DNA of 39,205 bases, from positions 1 through 39,205 of the IMG/VR virus record IMGVR_UViG_3300042691_026482; one strand, written 5' to 3'. The notes beneath the pieces were generated by a model. The model saw nothing but the letters and a program-made list of their open reading frames with translations, did not search any database and had not been told where the DNA came from. Positions 30,787 through 39,205 of this stretch are shown here, piece after piece; within the stretch, counting starts at the first letter, position 1, and each line of letters opens with the position of its first letter. This stretch comes from a virus. The translations under genes and the position numbers were made by a program.

Positions 30787-32970
30787 GTGACCATCTTCCG
30801 CGACCTTGGACCGACGGGCACGCCGAGTTCCGCGTCGGTCACGTGGTCCCCGTCTCTGTACCTGACCGACCGCAGCAGCTCCCGGTTTCGCGTGCAGGTC
30901 AGCCAGGGCAGCCCAGCCTGGAACCACGTCTACGGGTTTGGCCGCGTCGGCACGTCAACCGCGCGCGGCCCGCAGCTCTACGGCAACCAGTGCTGGTCCG
31001 CCGGGGCCAGCGTCGAGGCATCGTGGACGGGATTCTCGGCCGACACGACTACGACGGTGACGGTCAGCCTGACCGGAGGCGAGACCATCTCCAGCTTCAC
31101 CATCTACCCAAAGACGCTGGCGGTGCAGCCTCAGCTCGTGTCGGGGCAGCTCGTCTTGCAGGTGCCTCCTGACTCGCGAATGCTGATCGAGGTCAACGGC
31201 AACCGCAAGGACACGCTATGCGTGTTCGTAGATACTGTTGCTGCAGAGACGACGCCTTACACGCTAGGCGACACGATCCTGGTCGACAGCGGCAACATCG
31301 GGACGCTGAGCACGCTGGGCAACACCCTGCGCGATGCATCCGAGCCGCTGGTCGTCATCTTCCCGCCGGGAGTCTGGCAGCTGCCGACAACGGCAGGCAG
31401 CAGCACGGCACCAGCACGGACCCCGGCAATCACTCGCGAAAAGGACGGGCAGCTGTGGCTGGTGCGTCCGTTCACCAAGATTGTCCTGCAGCGAGGAGCG
31501 TGGGTCATCGGTTCGCTCGACATGCGACAGGGCAACGACATCGAAGTGACCGGGCCCGGTGTGTTGAGTGGTGAGTGGGCTACCTGGTCCGACATGCTGC
31601 AGAAGCTGCAAGGCAACCAGAACGCGCACCAGGCACCTGGACAATTCCTCACGTTCAACCAGCAAGTGGCGTGGTCGATGTTCTGTGGCACGACGTGGGA
31701 CGACGGCGACGAGGACTTCCCTAGCCTGGCTTGTTTGTTCCCGACGATCGTTGGCTCGCCGTTCTATCTGCAGAGCTCTGCTTTCAACAGTTACGACCGC
31801 GTAAAGGTTATTAGCCACTGGCTGTTCAACTGCGACGGTTTTAACCCAGTTTTAGACCCGGCGACGCAGCAGCGCACAGTCAACAATAGCTTCGCAATGA
31901 CGGGAGACGATGCGCTGCACCTCGGTGGGTACAACTGGGGCACGACGACAATCCAAGACACTCATGCAATAGCCTACGCTGCTGCGCCGATCCTCGTCGC
32001 GTACGATTCTTACATACCCAGCAGCACGCCGGGATTGCGGCAGATGACGAACTGCACAGCGCAGTCGAACGCTCCGCTGGCTGAGTGGGGCTTCGATCTG
32101 CACACAGGCGTTCCGCATAACTGGTCGCCATCCGAAGCCACGTGGCTCAGCGTCCATACCTATGCCGCGCCGGCGGCATTCACTGCGTGCATCATCAAAC
32201 TATGGCTCGACGGGTCGGACTCTGACCCGCTCGGCTGGGGCATGTTCGACGTTCGCATCGACAACCTGCGAGTCGAGGGGACCATCCCTTTTGCGCTTTG
32301 GTCGATCGAGAACTGTCTCTATCCGTTTGGCTCGACCACCGCGACCAACGACCAGCCGCTACAAGACGACAAGGCCGGATCTGCTGCGGGCATCCAACTG
32401 AAGAACATCACGACCGAGACAGTGCCTCGCTACCGGTCCCGGCTGCTCGGCCGCGATCGCAGCAACACGCCGCACGACATCACGGTCGAGAACGTCACGC
32501 TCGGCGGTCACCGCCTGACGACGGCAAACTGGAACCAGTACGTTCTGCAAAACGGACCGCCGTACAACGTGTTCGTCGACGGCCACGCCGTGGATGACCT
32601 CGTCCCAGCCGCCGATGGACTGGGAAGGCGCTTGCGGGCCGATGCTCGCAAGATCACCACCACCAGACACCATGGCGAGCTCGTCACCTACCTGTCGAGC
32701 GTGCCCGGCGCTCCTGGCCGCAACCTACGCGCGATCGTCCAGCGGAACCGGCTGCAAGCGCTCGGCGCCGAAAGAGAAATCGGGGCCGCCGTGCTTGAGG
32801 CGCTGGTATGGCTGCCATTCGACGTTGACCCGGCGCGCGGCGTCGTCGCAGTTGCCATCGGCGACGAGTTGGTCTGCGTGCTGCAAGAAGGTGCGACGGC
32901 GATTCGCTGCCGGATCGTCGAGACCGTCAGCGAAGACGCCGGCGGCTTCTTGGTCAGGGTGCAACGGTGA
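30787..32970 (+). CDS. Beta-helix glycanase-like protein (GH49/GH28-like) fused to a connector-like domain
   Basis: A 727-residue protein with GTG start. Residues 1-150 are a beta-sandwich ending 'LQVPPDSRMLIEVNG', then a right-handed beta-helix: 'IFPPGVWQLP' (~193), 'VTGPGVLSGEW' (~254), and 'SFAMTGDDALHLGG' (~372), with the Asp pair typical of GH28/GH49-type polysaccharide hydrolases. Residues 602-727 are different: 'DGLGRRLRADARKITTTRHHGELVTYLSS' and 'RAIVQRNRLQALGAE' resemble the small head-tail connector genes that usually follow the capsid genes. An in-frame GTG at 32590 could be that domain's old start. Base composition of the glycanase part is less GC-rich, suggesting transfer. The likely substrate is a surface polysaccharide. 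Confidence 0.8.
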   Translation: MTIFRDLGPTGTPSSASVTWSPSLYLTDRSSSRFRVQVSQGSPAWNHVYGFGRVGTSTARGPQLYGNQCWSAGASVEASWTGFSADTTTTVTVSLTGGETISSFTIYPKTLAVQPQLVSGQLVLQVPPDSRMLIEVNGNRKDTLCVFVDTVAAETTPYTLGDTILVDSGNIGTLSTLGNTLRDASEPLVVIFPPGVWQLPTTAGSSTAPARTPAITREKDGQLWLVRPFTKIVLQRGAWVIGSLDMRQGNDIEVTGPGVLSGEWATWSDMLQKLQGNQNAHQAPGQFLTFNQQVAWSMFCGTTWDDGDEDFPSLACLFPTIVGSPFYLQSSAFNSYDRVKVISHWLFNCDGFNPVLDPATQQRTVNNSFAMTGDDALHLGGYNWGTTTIQDTHAIAYAAAPILVAYDSYIPSSTPGLRQMTNCTAQSNAPLAEWGFDLHTGVPHNWSPSEATWLSVHTYAAPAAFTACIIKLWLDGSDSDPLGWGMFDVRIDNLRVEGTIPFALWSIENCLYPFGSTTATNDQPLQDDKAGSAAGIQLKNITTETVPRYRSRLLGRDRSNTPHDITVENVTLGGHRLTTANWNQYVLQNGPPYNVFVDGHAVDDLVPAADGLGRRLRADARKITTTRHHGELVTYLSSVPGAPGRNLRAIVQRNRLQALGAEREIGAAVLEALVWLPFDVDPARGVVAVAIGDELVCVLQEGATAIRCRIVETVSEDAGGFLVRVQR

Positions 32971-33725
32971 CGACCATCGGTAGCGAACGCGACGGCATCG
33001 AGTTGCGGCTCGACACGTCGGCACTGTCGGCGGCCTTCACGCTCGGACCGTCGTCGTGTTACTTCTGGCTGCGCACATTCCTGTTCGGCTCGCTGCTGAA
33101 GCACCGCACGTACTGGCTGCGAACGAAGTCGACGAGGTTCGGCAGATCCAAAGACAAGTCGCGCGCCATCAAGGTCTGGAGGATCAACGAAGCACCGTTG
33201 ACGGGCATCCGGCCGAACTGGGTCACCTACCACGTGACGCCGAAGGAGCAGCGCGAGAAGAACGCCGGTCGCGCCGCGGCGCTGCTGCCGACGCTCGCAG
33301 GCGTCGCCGGTGCCGGCTCGATCGTGCTGGACGTGCACCAGACCGGCCGGGACATCCGCACGCCTACGTGGATGGCGATTCCGCTGCGAACCCGCGAGCG
33401 CAGCCCACGGGCTTGGCGCCAGAGGAACCCAGCGAAAGTGCTGGTCGTGGTGCCAGACCGCCGCAACTCCGGCCGACTGTTCCTGGCGGAGCGCATCCGC
33501 TACATGGGCAGGCGCGCGAACGGCGTGCTGCCAAGCGACCCCAAGAAAACCAAGGTCGTGCGCGACAAGCTGCGCCGCCGGTTCCTGCTGCTGAAGTCGG
33601 TCGACATGAAGCCGACGCTGAACTTCTACGAGTCCTGGGATGCGCTCGGACCAGAGCGCGCTCAGGAGTTCTCCCGCATCTCCGACCGCATCCTGAAGGA
33701 CATTGCCCGTGGCAAGCTTGCGTGA
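32967..33725 (+). CDS. Neck/minor tail protein, DUF6441-like
   Basis: A 252-residue protein, GTG start overlapping the upstream stop. It begins with a strand-rich 'GIELRLDTSALSAAFTLG' and has a basic middle ('RTKSTRFGRSKDKSRAIKVW') and a conserved-looking 'IRYMGRRANGVLPSD..' segment; the C-terminus is a helix ('YESWDALGPERAQEFSRISDRILKDIARGK'). In this position it corresponds to lambda gpZ or HK97 gp10-type tail terminator/completion proteins. Family assignment moderate. Confidence 0.7.
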   Translation: MTTIGSERDGIELRLDTSALSAAFTLGPSSCYFWLRTFLFGSLLKHRTYWLRTKSTRFGRSKDKSRAIKVWRINEAPLTGIRPNWVTYHVTPKEQREKNAGRAAALLPTLAGVAGAGSIVLDVHQTGRDIRTPTWMAIPLRTRERSPRAWRQRNPAKVLVVVPDRRNSGRLFLAERIRYMGRRANGVLPSDPKKTKVVRDKLRRRFLLLKSVDMKPTLNFYESWDALGPERAQEFSRISDRILKDIARGKLA

Positions 33726-34161
33726 CCAGATCGCGACCGAGCTCGTCGCACGCCTAGACGCGCTGACCGGATGGGCCGCTACCCTGCGCGGCGGCGACGA
33801 GGTGACGAACGTCGCCGTGCTGGCCATCGTTGCCATCCTGGGCGAAAGCAAGCGGCCACGAGATTCGCTGATGTACGCGTGCACGCTGCAGCTGGGCGTG
33901 CTGATCCGCGGCCGGCACGAGGACGCCGACCCGACGCTCGACGGCTACAATCCGGTGCGCTACATGGATCGATTAGTCGCGACTGCCGAGCGCGCTGTGC
34001 ACGCGTCCCCGTGGCAGAACGAAGCGCTGATATCGATCACCGGGCACACCGTCGATGCAAGCGAAGATCCCAACGTGTTCGAAGCGACTTTGACGCTGAC
34101 CGTCGACTATCGGCACAACTTCGACGACCCGGACCAGTACGCGCCGGGATACGTCCCGTGA
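33709..34161 (+). CDS. Tail terminator-like protein (gpU-type position)
   Basis: A 150-residue protein. I start it at GTG 33709; TTG 33703 is also in frame. It has an amphipathic N-terminal helix ('RDQIATELVARLDALTGW'), then 'RDSLMYACTLQLGVLIRGR', 'YMDRLVATAERAVHASPW' and a final strand 'FEATLTLTVDYRHNFDDPDQY'. This helix-then-strand plan and the position between the gpZ-like and tail tube genes fit a tail terminator. It overlaps the end of the previous gene by 17 bases. Confidence 0.7.
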   Translation: MASLRDQIATELVARLDALTGWAATLRGGDEVTNVAVLAIVAILGESKRPRDSLMYACTLQLGVLIRGRHEDADPTLDGYNPVRYMDRLVATAERAVHASPWQNEALISITGHTVDASEDPNVFEATLTLTVDYRHNFDDPDQYAPGYVP

Positions 34162-34511
34162 CCATTGCGCCGGAGTTTCTGCCGTCGCCCGGACGCGTCA
34201 GCGTCGAGGTGTTGGACACGACGCAGCGGTCTGTCACTTGGCGATCTGGGAAGCTCCTGCGCACCAGGCAGACCGACCCATCGAATCGGCCCAGACGGTG
34301 GGACCTGTCCTACGACAGCTGCAACGGCGCTGTCGCCGACGCGATCCGCCAACACTTTCAGCAGCACAGACTCGCCGACTTCGCTTGGTCGCCGCCGGGG
34401 GCATCATCCCCTGTGCGGGTCATGCATCGCGAGCCTCCGTCGATCGACTGGGACAGCTCGACGACGGCGACCGTCCGCGTCTACCTCGAAGAGCTCCTCG
34501 CGTACGCCTAG
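34158..34511 (+). CDS. Minor tail protein, distal-tail-like fold
   Basis: A 117-residue protein, GTG start overlapping the upstream stop. The pattern 'VTWRSGKLLRTRQ', 'RRWDLSYDSC', 'IRQHFQQHRLADFAWSPPG' and the final 'VRVYLEELLAYA' matches the C-terminal domain of the large tail protein at 1873-3996 in layout, and the small distal-tail fold of lambda gpM/DUF2460. Its place before the tube gene is unusual for such a protein. The role is inferred. Confidence 0.7.
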   Translation: MTIAPEFLPSPGRVSVEVLDTTQRSVTWRSGKLLRTRQTDPSNRPRRWDLSYDSCNGAVADAIRQHFQQHRLADFAWSPPGASSPVRVMHREPPSIDWDSSTTATVRVYLEELLAYA

Positions 34512-34525
34512 CCAACCACCCCAAC

Positions 34526-35977
34526 ATGCCTCTGACTCGCAAGCAGCAGATTCTTGCCAAGATCGAAACCAGCTTAGGCGTCGACGCCACGCCTGGCGCT
34601 TCCGACGCCGTGCTCGTCTACGATCCGACGATCGCCGACGACGTCGCCACGACGGATCGCGTGCCAGCCGGCTCGACGCTGTCGCGGGACTTCGTGCCGA
34701 TCGGCCGCAAGTCGCGCACCATCACGTTTACCAGCGATCTGCGCGGGTCGGCCGACACCTCGATTCCAGTCACGGTGCCGGAGTGGGGCACCCTGCTGAC
34801 GGCCAGCGCCTACAAGTTCGTGCAGCCTGTCACCATCCCGGTGTCGGCGCTGACGGGGACCGGATTTCAGGTCGGCGAGATCGTGCAGAAGGGCTCGACC
34901 ATCCGCGGAATCGTCATCGGTCTGTTCGTCGGCGGTGTGCTGACGTCGCGTCTGACCGCCTCCGGCAACGTGATCGTCTGCCCGATCCAAGGCACGTGGA
35001 CCAGCTCCGGCACGGTCACCGGCGAAAGCAGCGGCACCTCGGCGACGATCGGAACCGTCGTCAACTACGCCGGCCTGTCGTACGTGCCGACCAGCCAGAA
35101 TCTGATCAACGTCACCACCGGCGCGTGGTCTCCTTTGGTGCCGGCAGTGGGCGACGTCCTGCGCGTGCGCAGCGGGACGGTCGTCGTCGGATTCGTCCAG
35201 GTCATCGCGGACAACTCCGCCGGCGCGTTCACGAACCTGGACGTCACACTGCTGTCGGGAGGCATCGCCAACGGCAACGTGCTGGCGACCGGCGACACGG
35301 TCGGCAATACGGCCACGATCAACGCGTCGCCGACGATGATCCGCACGCCGTCGCTGACCATCCGGCACAACCTCGACGGCCGCCAGCGCGGCCTGGTCGG
35401 GGCTCGCGGCGACTTCGAATTGCGCGGCGAGGCCGGCGGGCCGATGACCTTCAACTGGACGTTCACCGGAGACCCAGGCACCAGCGTCGACGCGCTGCCG
35501 GTGGCGACCGCCGGCCTGAGCAGCATCCGCCCGCCACGACTGCTTGGCGCGATAGCCGCCTACGGACGGACCGTCAACGTGCCCAACGGAGACACGGCCG
35601 TCGACTTCGTGCGCCTGCCGACGAAGTCGGTCGGCCTGCAGGCCGGCAACACCATCTCCCCCAACCTCGACGCCAACTCCGCCGGCGGGTCGACCGGCGC
35701 CAACGTCACCGACCGCGACCCGCAGCTGTCCGCCACGGTCGACCAGATCCACAGCGCGTTCGACTGGGAGAGCTTCCGCGACAATGCGCTTGCCGTCCGC
35801 ATGGCGATTCTGGCCGGCACCACGCCGGGCCAGATTTGCGGCTTCGTCGCGCCGAACTGCCAAGTGCTCGAGGTGGCCAACTCGGACGCCGACGGCGTCG
35901 CCGCGTGGGACCTCAACATGCGGCCGCGGCGCGTCCTCGAGGGCGGCGAAGACGAGATCGTCATCTTCCAACTCTGA
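34526..35977 (+). CDS. Major tail tube protein with inserted domain
   Basis: A 483-residue protein starting ATG 34526. The N-terminal ('RKQQILAKIETSLGVDATPGASDAVLVYDP', 'SRDFVPIGRKSRTITFTSDLRG') and C-terminal ('SIRPPRLLGAIAAYGRTVNVPNG', 'FDWESFRDNALAVRMAILAGT') parts match major tail proteins of siphoviruses. Residues ~110-270 are a Val/Thr/Gly-rich insert with alternating strands, making the protein much longer than most tube proteins; similar inserts form knobs outside the tube. It precedes the tail chaperone genes, as in lambda (V, then G and T). Confidence 0.85.
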   Translation: MPLTRKQQILAKIETSLGVDATPGASDAVLVYDPTIADDVATTDRVPAGSTLSRDFVPIGRKSRTITFTSDLRGSADTSIPVTVPEWGTLLTASAYKFVQPVTIPVSALTGTGFQVGEIVQKGSTIRGIVIGLFVGGVLTSRLTASGNVIVCPIQGTWTSSGTVTGESSGTSATIGTVVNYAGLSYVPTSQNLINVTTGAWSPLVPAVGDVLRVRSGTVVVGFVQVIADNSAGAFTNLDVTLLSGGIANGNVLATGDTVGNTATINASPTMIRTPSLTIRHNLDGRQRGLVGARGDFELRGEAGGPMTFNWTFTGDPGTSVDALPVATAGLSSIRPPRLLGAIAAYGRTVNVPNGDTAVDFVRLPTKSVGLQAGNTISPNLDANSAGGSTGANVTDRDPQLSATVDQIHSAFDWESFRDNALAVRMAILAGTTPGQICGFVAPNCQVLEVANSDADGVAAWDLNMRPRRVLEGGEDEIVIFQL

Positions 35978-35979
35978 CC

Positions 35980-36366
35980 ATGGGCTTCTCACTCATTCCG
36001 TCGCGGCCGTTCACCTACACGCTGGCACGACACCTGGCCGGCGCCGAGGGTGTGGCGACGTTCCGCCTGCGCTACCTCAGCTCGCGCGTCTTTGCCGACC
36101 TGCTCGAGATGATGAAGACGGACGCCGCGAAGGCGTTCTACGTCGTCGCCAGCGTGGGCTTGGTCGGCTGGTCCAACATCACACGCGACGACGAGCCAGC
36201 TGCGTTCGTGCCCGCGCGCGACGGAAAGCGCCTGGTGCACGGCATCGAGGTAGAGGGCGGCGCGTCCGCCGAGTCGCTCGACGCGCTTCCGTACGAGGTG
36301 ATCGTCGAGCTCGCGCAGAAGATCATCGAGGCCAACCAGCTCGACCGCGACACCGTAAAAAACTGA
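35980..36366 (+). CDS. Tail assembly chaperone, short form (gpG-like)
   Basis: A 128-residue protein read in the zero frame from ATG 35980 to the TGA at 36364-36366. Segments such as 'RLRYLSSRVFADLLEMMKTDAAKAFYVVASVGLVGWSNI' fit gpG-type chaperones that bind the tape measure. The last codons are GTA AAA AAC, followed by the stop; the AAAAAAC run is a -1 frameshift site that gives the long form. Confidence 0.85.
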   Translation: MGFSLIPSRPFTYTLARHLAGAEGVATFRLRYLSSRVFADLLEMMKTDAAKAFYVVASVGLVGWSNITRDDEPAAFVPARDGKRLVHGIEVEGGASAESLDALPYEVIVELAQKIIEANQLDRDTVKN

Positions 36367-36755
36367 TCCTCGCCGCCGCCGCTCTACTCGACTGCCGCGG
36401 CGGCGGGATCTGCGGCCACGAATGCCCACACCGCCACAAGCACGACGTCGCCGACTGCACCGGGCCGCCGCTTGGTCCGTTGGTCATCGCGTGTCCGACG
36501 TGCGCGGGCAAGGACAGTGGCTGCGTCGAGTGCGGCGGGACCAATCGCGTCGAGATACCTGGCTGCCCGCGGCAGCGCGTGACGGCGCAGCACGAGGCGG
36601 CGATCCACGCGACTCTGCAGATGGAGCGGGGCATTTTGCCGGCGTCGGGAGCATGGTTGGACCAGTCGGCGACGTTCGTCGACGCGTTCCCCGTGCTGCA
36701 GAACGAGCTGGGACACTGGCGGCAGATCGCGAGCAAGCACGCGACCCAGGAGTGA
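35980..36755 (+). CDS. Tail assembly chaperone, -1 frameshift form (gpGT-like)
   Basis: The long product reads 35980-36363 in the zero frame and continues from 36363 in the -1 frame to the TGA at 36753-36755: 128 + 130 residues. The T-like part starts 'LILAAAALLDCRGGG' and is Cys-rich: 'CGHECPHRHKH', then 'CPTCAGKDSGCVECGG', a zinc-ribbon-like cluster that ends in a helical 'WRQIASKHATQE'. In lambda, gpGT links the tape measure to tail tube subunits. No independent start codon is needed for the second part. Confidence 0.85.
36357..36363 (+). promoter_or_regulatory. Programmed -1 frameshift slippery site A AAA AAC
   Basis: The zero-frame codons are GTA AAA AAC TGA, so the heptamer A AAA AAC has the X XXY YYZ form. 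A -1 slip leads straight into the open T-like frame. The stop follows immediately. This site makes a fixed ratio of short and long chaperones. Confidence 0.9.
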
Positions 36756-36758
36756 TCG

Positions 36759-38813
36759 ATGGCCGCCGTTGAAAAGCGCGTGCTCGAGATCCTGGCCAAA
36801 GTCACCGACCAGGCCAGTCGACCGCTGCTGGCGATCGGTCAGGGCGTCAAGAAGGCGTTCGGCGACGGCGCGCGGCAGGGCGTCGAGTTCGCCAAGTCGA
36901 TCGTCTCAGTCCGAACCGCGGTGACGGCACTGGTCGGCGGCTTCGCTGCGTTCCGCGGCGGCCAGTTCGTCAACGGCATCGCCGCCAGCGTCGACGAGCT
37001 GGCGAAGCTGGCGCGCGGCACGGGCTCGACGGTCGACCGCCTGCAGACGCTGCAGAACGCGTTCAAGCTGTCCGACATCGAGGGCGACCGGTTCCGGGCG
37101 CTGCTGGCCAGTCTGACGAAGTCGGTCGGAACGGCGCTGACCGATGGCACGAGCAAGGCCGCGAAGCAGCTCGGGCAGCTCGGCCTCACGTTCGAGGATC
37201 TGCGCACCTCCGACCCGGTGAAGCTGTTCGACCGTCTCGCCGGCAGCTTGGAGCGCTTCACCACGCCGCAGGAGAAGGCCGCGGCCATCGTCGAGATCTT
37301 CCCGAAGATGGCCGGCGAGGTCGAGCTGCTCGTCGACGTGCTCGGCCAGGGGCAGGCGAGCTTCCGCAACCTCGTCGCGACGGCGGAGTTCTTCGGCGGC
37401 ACGCTGACGAAGGAGGCGACCGACAGCGTGGTTCGGTTCAACGGCGCCATGGACCTGCTGAAGCTGTCGATCGACCGCGTCGGCCGCTCCGCCACCGTGG
37501 CGATTGCCGATCGCCTAGCGCCGGTGATCGAGCGCATCGCAACGTTCGTCGCCCAGAACGGCGACCGGATCGGCGACGCGATCGGCCAACTGGTCGCCAG
37601 CATCTCGCAGTTGGTACTGCTGGTGTCGGCGGCGTTCATTCGCTTGGCGGCACTCCTGCAAAGCAACGGCGAACGGATCATCGAGACGATCGAATCGATC
37701 TGGGTCGTCGGTCAGCCACTGGGCAAGCTGTTTCGCGACTTGTTCGACGCGCGGTCGATCGTGCCAGGCGCGCGCGCGTTGCGCGACGAGATGGAGCAGG
37801 TCGCCAACCAGGTGGCCAGCGCGCGCACCGAGACGACGCGACTGATGCAGGTCCGCGACCAGATGGCGCGGCTGCCGGGCGAGTTCGGGGCCGAGCAGCA
37901 GGCCCAGATTGCGCGCCAGATCGAGGAGACCGAACGGCAGCGCCTGACCAACTACGAGCGCCTGCTCGATCTGCAGGAGCAGTTCAACCAAGCGCAGCAG
38001 CGCGGCGGCGGTGCGACAAGTGGCGACGAGGTCGGCCGGCAGATGCGAGCGGCCGAGCTGCGCCAGACGGCCGCGACGCTCGGCTCGTTGGCCAACTTCG
38101 ACAGCCTGCCGAGCCCGCCGACCGACCTCGCTCCGATCGTCAAGGCACTGTTCGGTGCCGACGGCGTCGCCGGCGTCGAGCAGAAAACCCGGACGTTTAT
38201 CGACGGCGTCTCTGACGGTCTGGACCGTGTCGCGCAGCGGTGGACAGACTTCGGCGCCGCCGGCGAGGAGGCCGCGATCCGGATCGTCGACGGCGGCCTG
38301 AACGGCCTGACCGACGCGTTCGCCGACATCGTCACCGGGCAGAAGTCGGCGAAGGAAGCGTTCCGCGACCTCGCGAAGACCATGCTCGCCGAGCTGGCGC
38401 GCATCATCGCGAAGCTGCTGATCATGCGCACGCTGCAGATGTTCCTCGGCCCGAGCGCCGGCGTCGGCGCGACGTTCGAGACTGGCGGCGTCTACCCCGG
38501 CGAGATGCAGGGCACGGTGCCGTTCCGCAAGTTCGCGATGGGCGGCGTCGTCAAGCGTCCGACGCTCGCGCTGTTCGGCGAGGGCTCGGCGAGTCGCGGC
38601 GAAGCGTTCGTGCCGCTGCCCGACGGTCGCCGCATCCCGGTCGCGCTGTCCGGTGGCGGCGGGTCGACGATGAACATCACGATCCAGGCCATGGACGGCG
38701 CCGACGTGACGCGCGTACTGCTGCAGAACCGCGGCACGCTGCGCGCGGTCTGGCAGCACGACGTCTCGCGCGTGCGCGCGGTGCGGCAGAACGTCGCGGG
38801 GGCGGCCCGGTGA
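36759..38813 (+). CDS. Tail tape measure protein
   Basis: A 684-residue protein starting ATG 36759. It has long helical stretches, a hydrophobic segment (about 270-300, 'ISQLVLLVSAAFIRLAALLQ'), coiled-coil regions (about 345-420), and a C-terminal region typical of tape measures ('SAKEAFRDLAKTMLAELARIIAKLL', 'FGEGSASRGEAFVPLPDGRRIPVAL'). Its length is modest, suggesting a fairly short tail; length sets the tail length. Placed after the GT chaperone as usual. Confidence 0.9.
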   Translation: MAAVEKRVLEILAKVTDQASRPLLAIGQGVKKAFGDGARQGVEFAKSIVSVRTAVTALVGGFAAFRGGQFVNGIAASVDELAKLARGTGSTVDRLQTLQNAFKLSDIEGDRFRALLASLTKSVGTALTDGTSKAAKQLGQLGLTFEDLRTSDPVKLFDRLAGSLERFTTPQEKAAAIVEIFPKMAGEVELLVDVLGQGQASFRNLVATAEFFGGTLTKEATDSVVRFNGAMDLLKLSIDRVGRSATVAIADRLAPVIERIATFVAQNGDRIGDAIGQLVASISQLVLLVSAAFIRLAALLQSNGERIIETIESIWVVGQPLGKLFRDLFDARSIVPGARALRDEMEQVANQVASARTETTRLMQVRDQMARLPGEFGAEQQAQIARQIEETERQRLTNYERLLDLQEQFNQAQQRGGGATSGDEVGRQMRAAELRQTAATLGSLANFDSLPSPPTDLAPIVKALFGADGVAGVEQKTRTFIDGVSDGLDRVAQRWTDFGAAGEEAAIRIVDGGLNGLTDAFADIVTGQKSAKEAFRDLAKTMLAELARIIAKLLIMRTLQMFLGPSAGVGATFETGGVYPGEMQGTVPFRKFAMGGVVKRPTLALFGEGSASRGEAFVPLPDGRRIPVALSGGGGSTMNITIQAMDGADVTRVLLQNRGTLRAVWQHDVSRVRAVRQNVAGAAR

Positions 38814-38827
38814 CCACAGGAGACCCA

Positions 38828-39205
38828 ATGCAGGCCGACACGATGCGGGCGCCGCGGGCGCGTTTCTCGATCCAGTGCCTCGACGCCGCCGGCAACGAGC
38901 GGTGGACCGAGACCGTCGACAACCTGGTGCTGAACGCCGGCAAGACGGAGATCGTCGACAAGTTCCTGAAGGCCGCAAGCTACACGGCCTCGTGGTTCCT
39001 GCTGCTGAAGGGCACGGGCACGATCGCCGCCGGCGACACGCTGGCGACGCACGCAGGCTGGACGGAGCTCCAGCCGTATGCCGGCAGCAACCGCCCGGCG
39101 ATCACCTGGGGCACGACCTCGGCCGGCAGCAACACGTCGACGACCGTCGCTGTCTCGATCAACGCGACGGCCACCGTCGCCGGCGCCGGCATCTGCAACG
39201 TGCAG
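38828..39205 (+). CDS. Tail protein, C-terminus cut by window end
   Basis: ATG 38828 with AGGAG 8 bases upstream; 126 codons read to the last base with no stop. It begins 'MQADTMRAPRARFSIQCLDAAG' and continues with 'GKTEIVDKFLKAASYTASWFLLLKG' and alternating strands rich in Thr, Ala and Gly. Proteins with this pattern are common small beta-structured phage tail proteins of ~150 residues, so perhaps 25-50 residues are missing. Follows the tape measure, like the distal tail genes at the start of the window. Confidence 0.75.
   Translation, partial: MQADTMRAPRARFSIQCLDAAGNERWTETVDNLVLNAGKTEIVDKFLKAASYTASWFLLLKGTGTIAAGDTLATHAGWTELQPYAGSNRPAITWGTTSAGSNTSTTVAVSINATATVAGAGICNVQ

Noticed and set aside
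34574-35992. A 472-codon reverse frame opposite the tail tube gene
   Set aside because: It is the shadow of the tube gene and has no motif or ribosome binding site.

Overview
The window looks like an almost complete genome of a temperate, long-tailed (siphovirus-type) bacteriophage with very GC-rich DNA. The virion modules are lambda-like: terminase large subunit of the GpA family, gpW-like joiner, lambda-type portal, frameshifted tail chaperones, tape measure, and gpL/gpK/gpJ-like tail tip. The major capsid protein instead resembles Mu gpT. Two lipobox proteins and a lambda-like tail tip point to a diderm (Gram-negative) host of high GC; the sequence does not tell me which lineage.

Layout. 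1-9.96 kb: the distal tail operon (tail accessory proteins, gpL-like iron-sulfur candidate, NlpC/P60 peptidase, 1214-residue tail tip protein, two fibre-like proteins). 9.98-10.74 kb: a membrane/coiled-coil protein and a lipoprotein, possibly lysis proteins; I see no recognisable endolysin. 10.76-12.37 kb: an accessory (moron-like) region with a reverse-strand BamE/SmpA-like lipoprotein and three forward genes. 12.47-14.96 kb: the lysogeny switch and integration region: XRE repressor (minus), operator-like repeats, a small membrane protein, an excisionase/AlpA-like protein, a tyrosine integrase (minus), and an attP-like region that carries the 5' half of a tRNA-Leu(CAA) between two copies of an exact 24-bp repeat. 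14.96-23.02 kb: early genes, nearly all stop-start overlapping: a split-looking replication protein, a strange Ala-rich zinc protein, a ParB-like protein, an AAA_24-like ATPase, a RusA-like resolvase, a 647-residue protein of unknown function, and an HNH endonuclease. 23.02-23.31 kb: a hairpin-rich non-coding stretch, candidate cos. 23.3-30.7 kb: packaging and head. 30.8-32.97 kb: a beta-helix glycanase-like gene inside the head-to-tail module, fused in frame to a connector-like domain. 32.97-39.2 kb: neck, tail tube, chaperones G and GT (slippery A AAA AAC), tape measure, and a tail gene cut by the window end.

The two window ends belong next to each other in the usual gene order (tape measure, then the distal tail genes at position 1), and attP is flanked by phage genes on both sides. 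So the DNA is best read as the circular or circularly permuted, non-integrated form of the phage opened inside the tail operon. The ends do not join in frame, so a short piece is probably missing.

How it works together: the repressor and its operators decide between lysogeny and lytic growth; integrase plus the excisionase-like protein recombine attP with a host tRNA-Leu gene; the early operon replicates and recombines DNA; TerS/TerL package it at the candidate cos into a gpT-type capsid matured by an HK97-like protease; the tail is built on the tape measure with the frameshifted chaperone. The points most worth following up are the glycanase-connector fusion, the 647-residue early protein, the split replication gene and the attP architecture.
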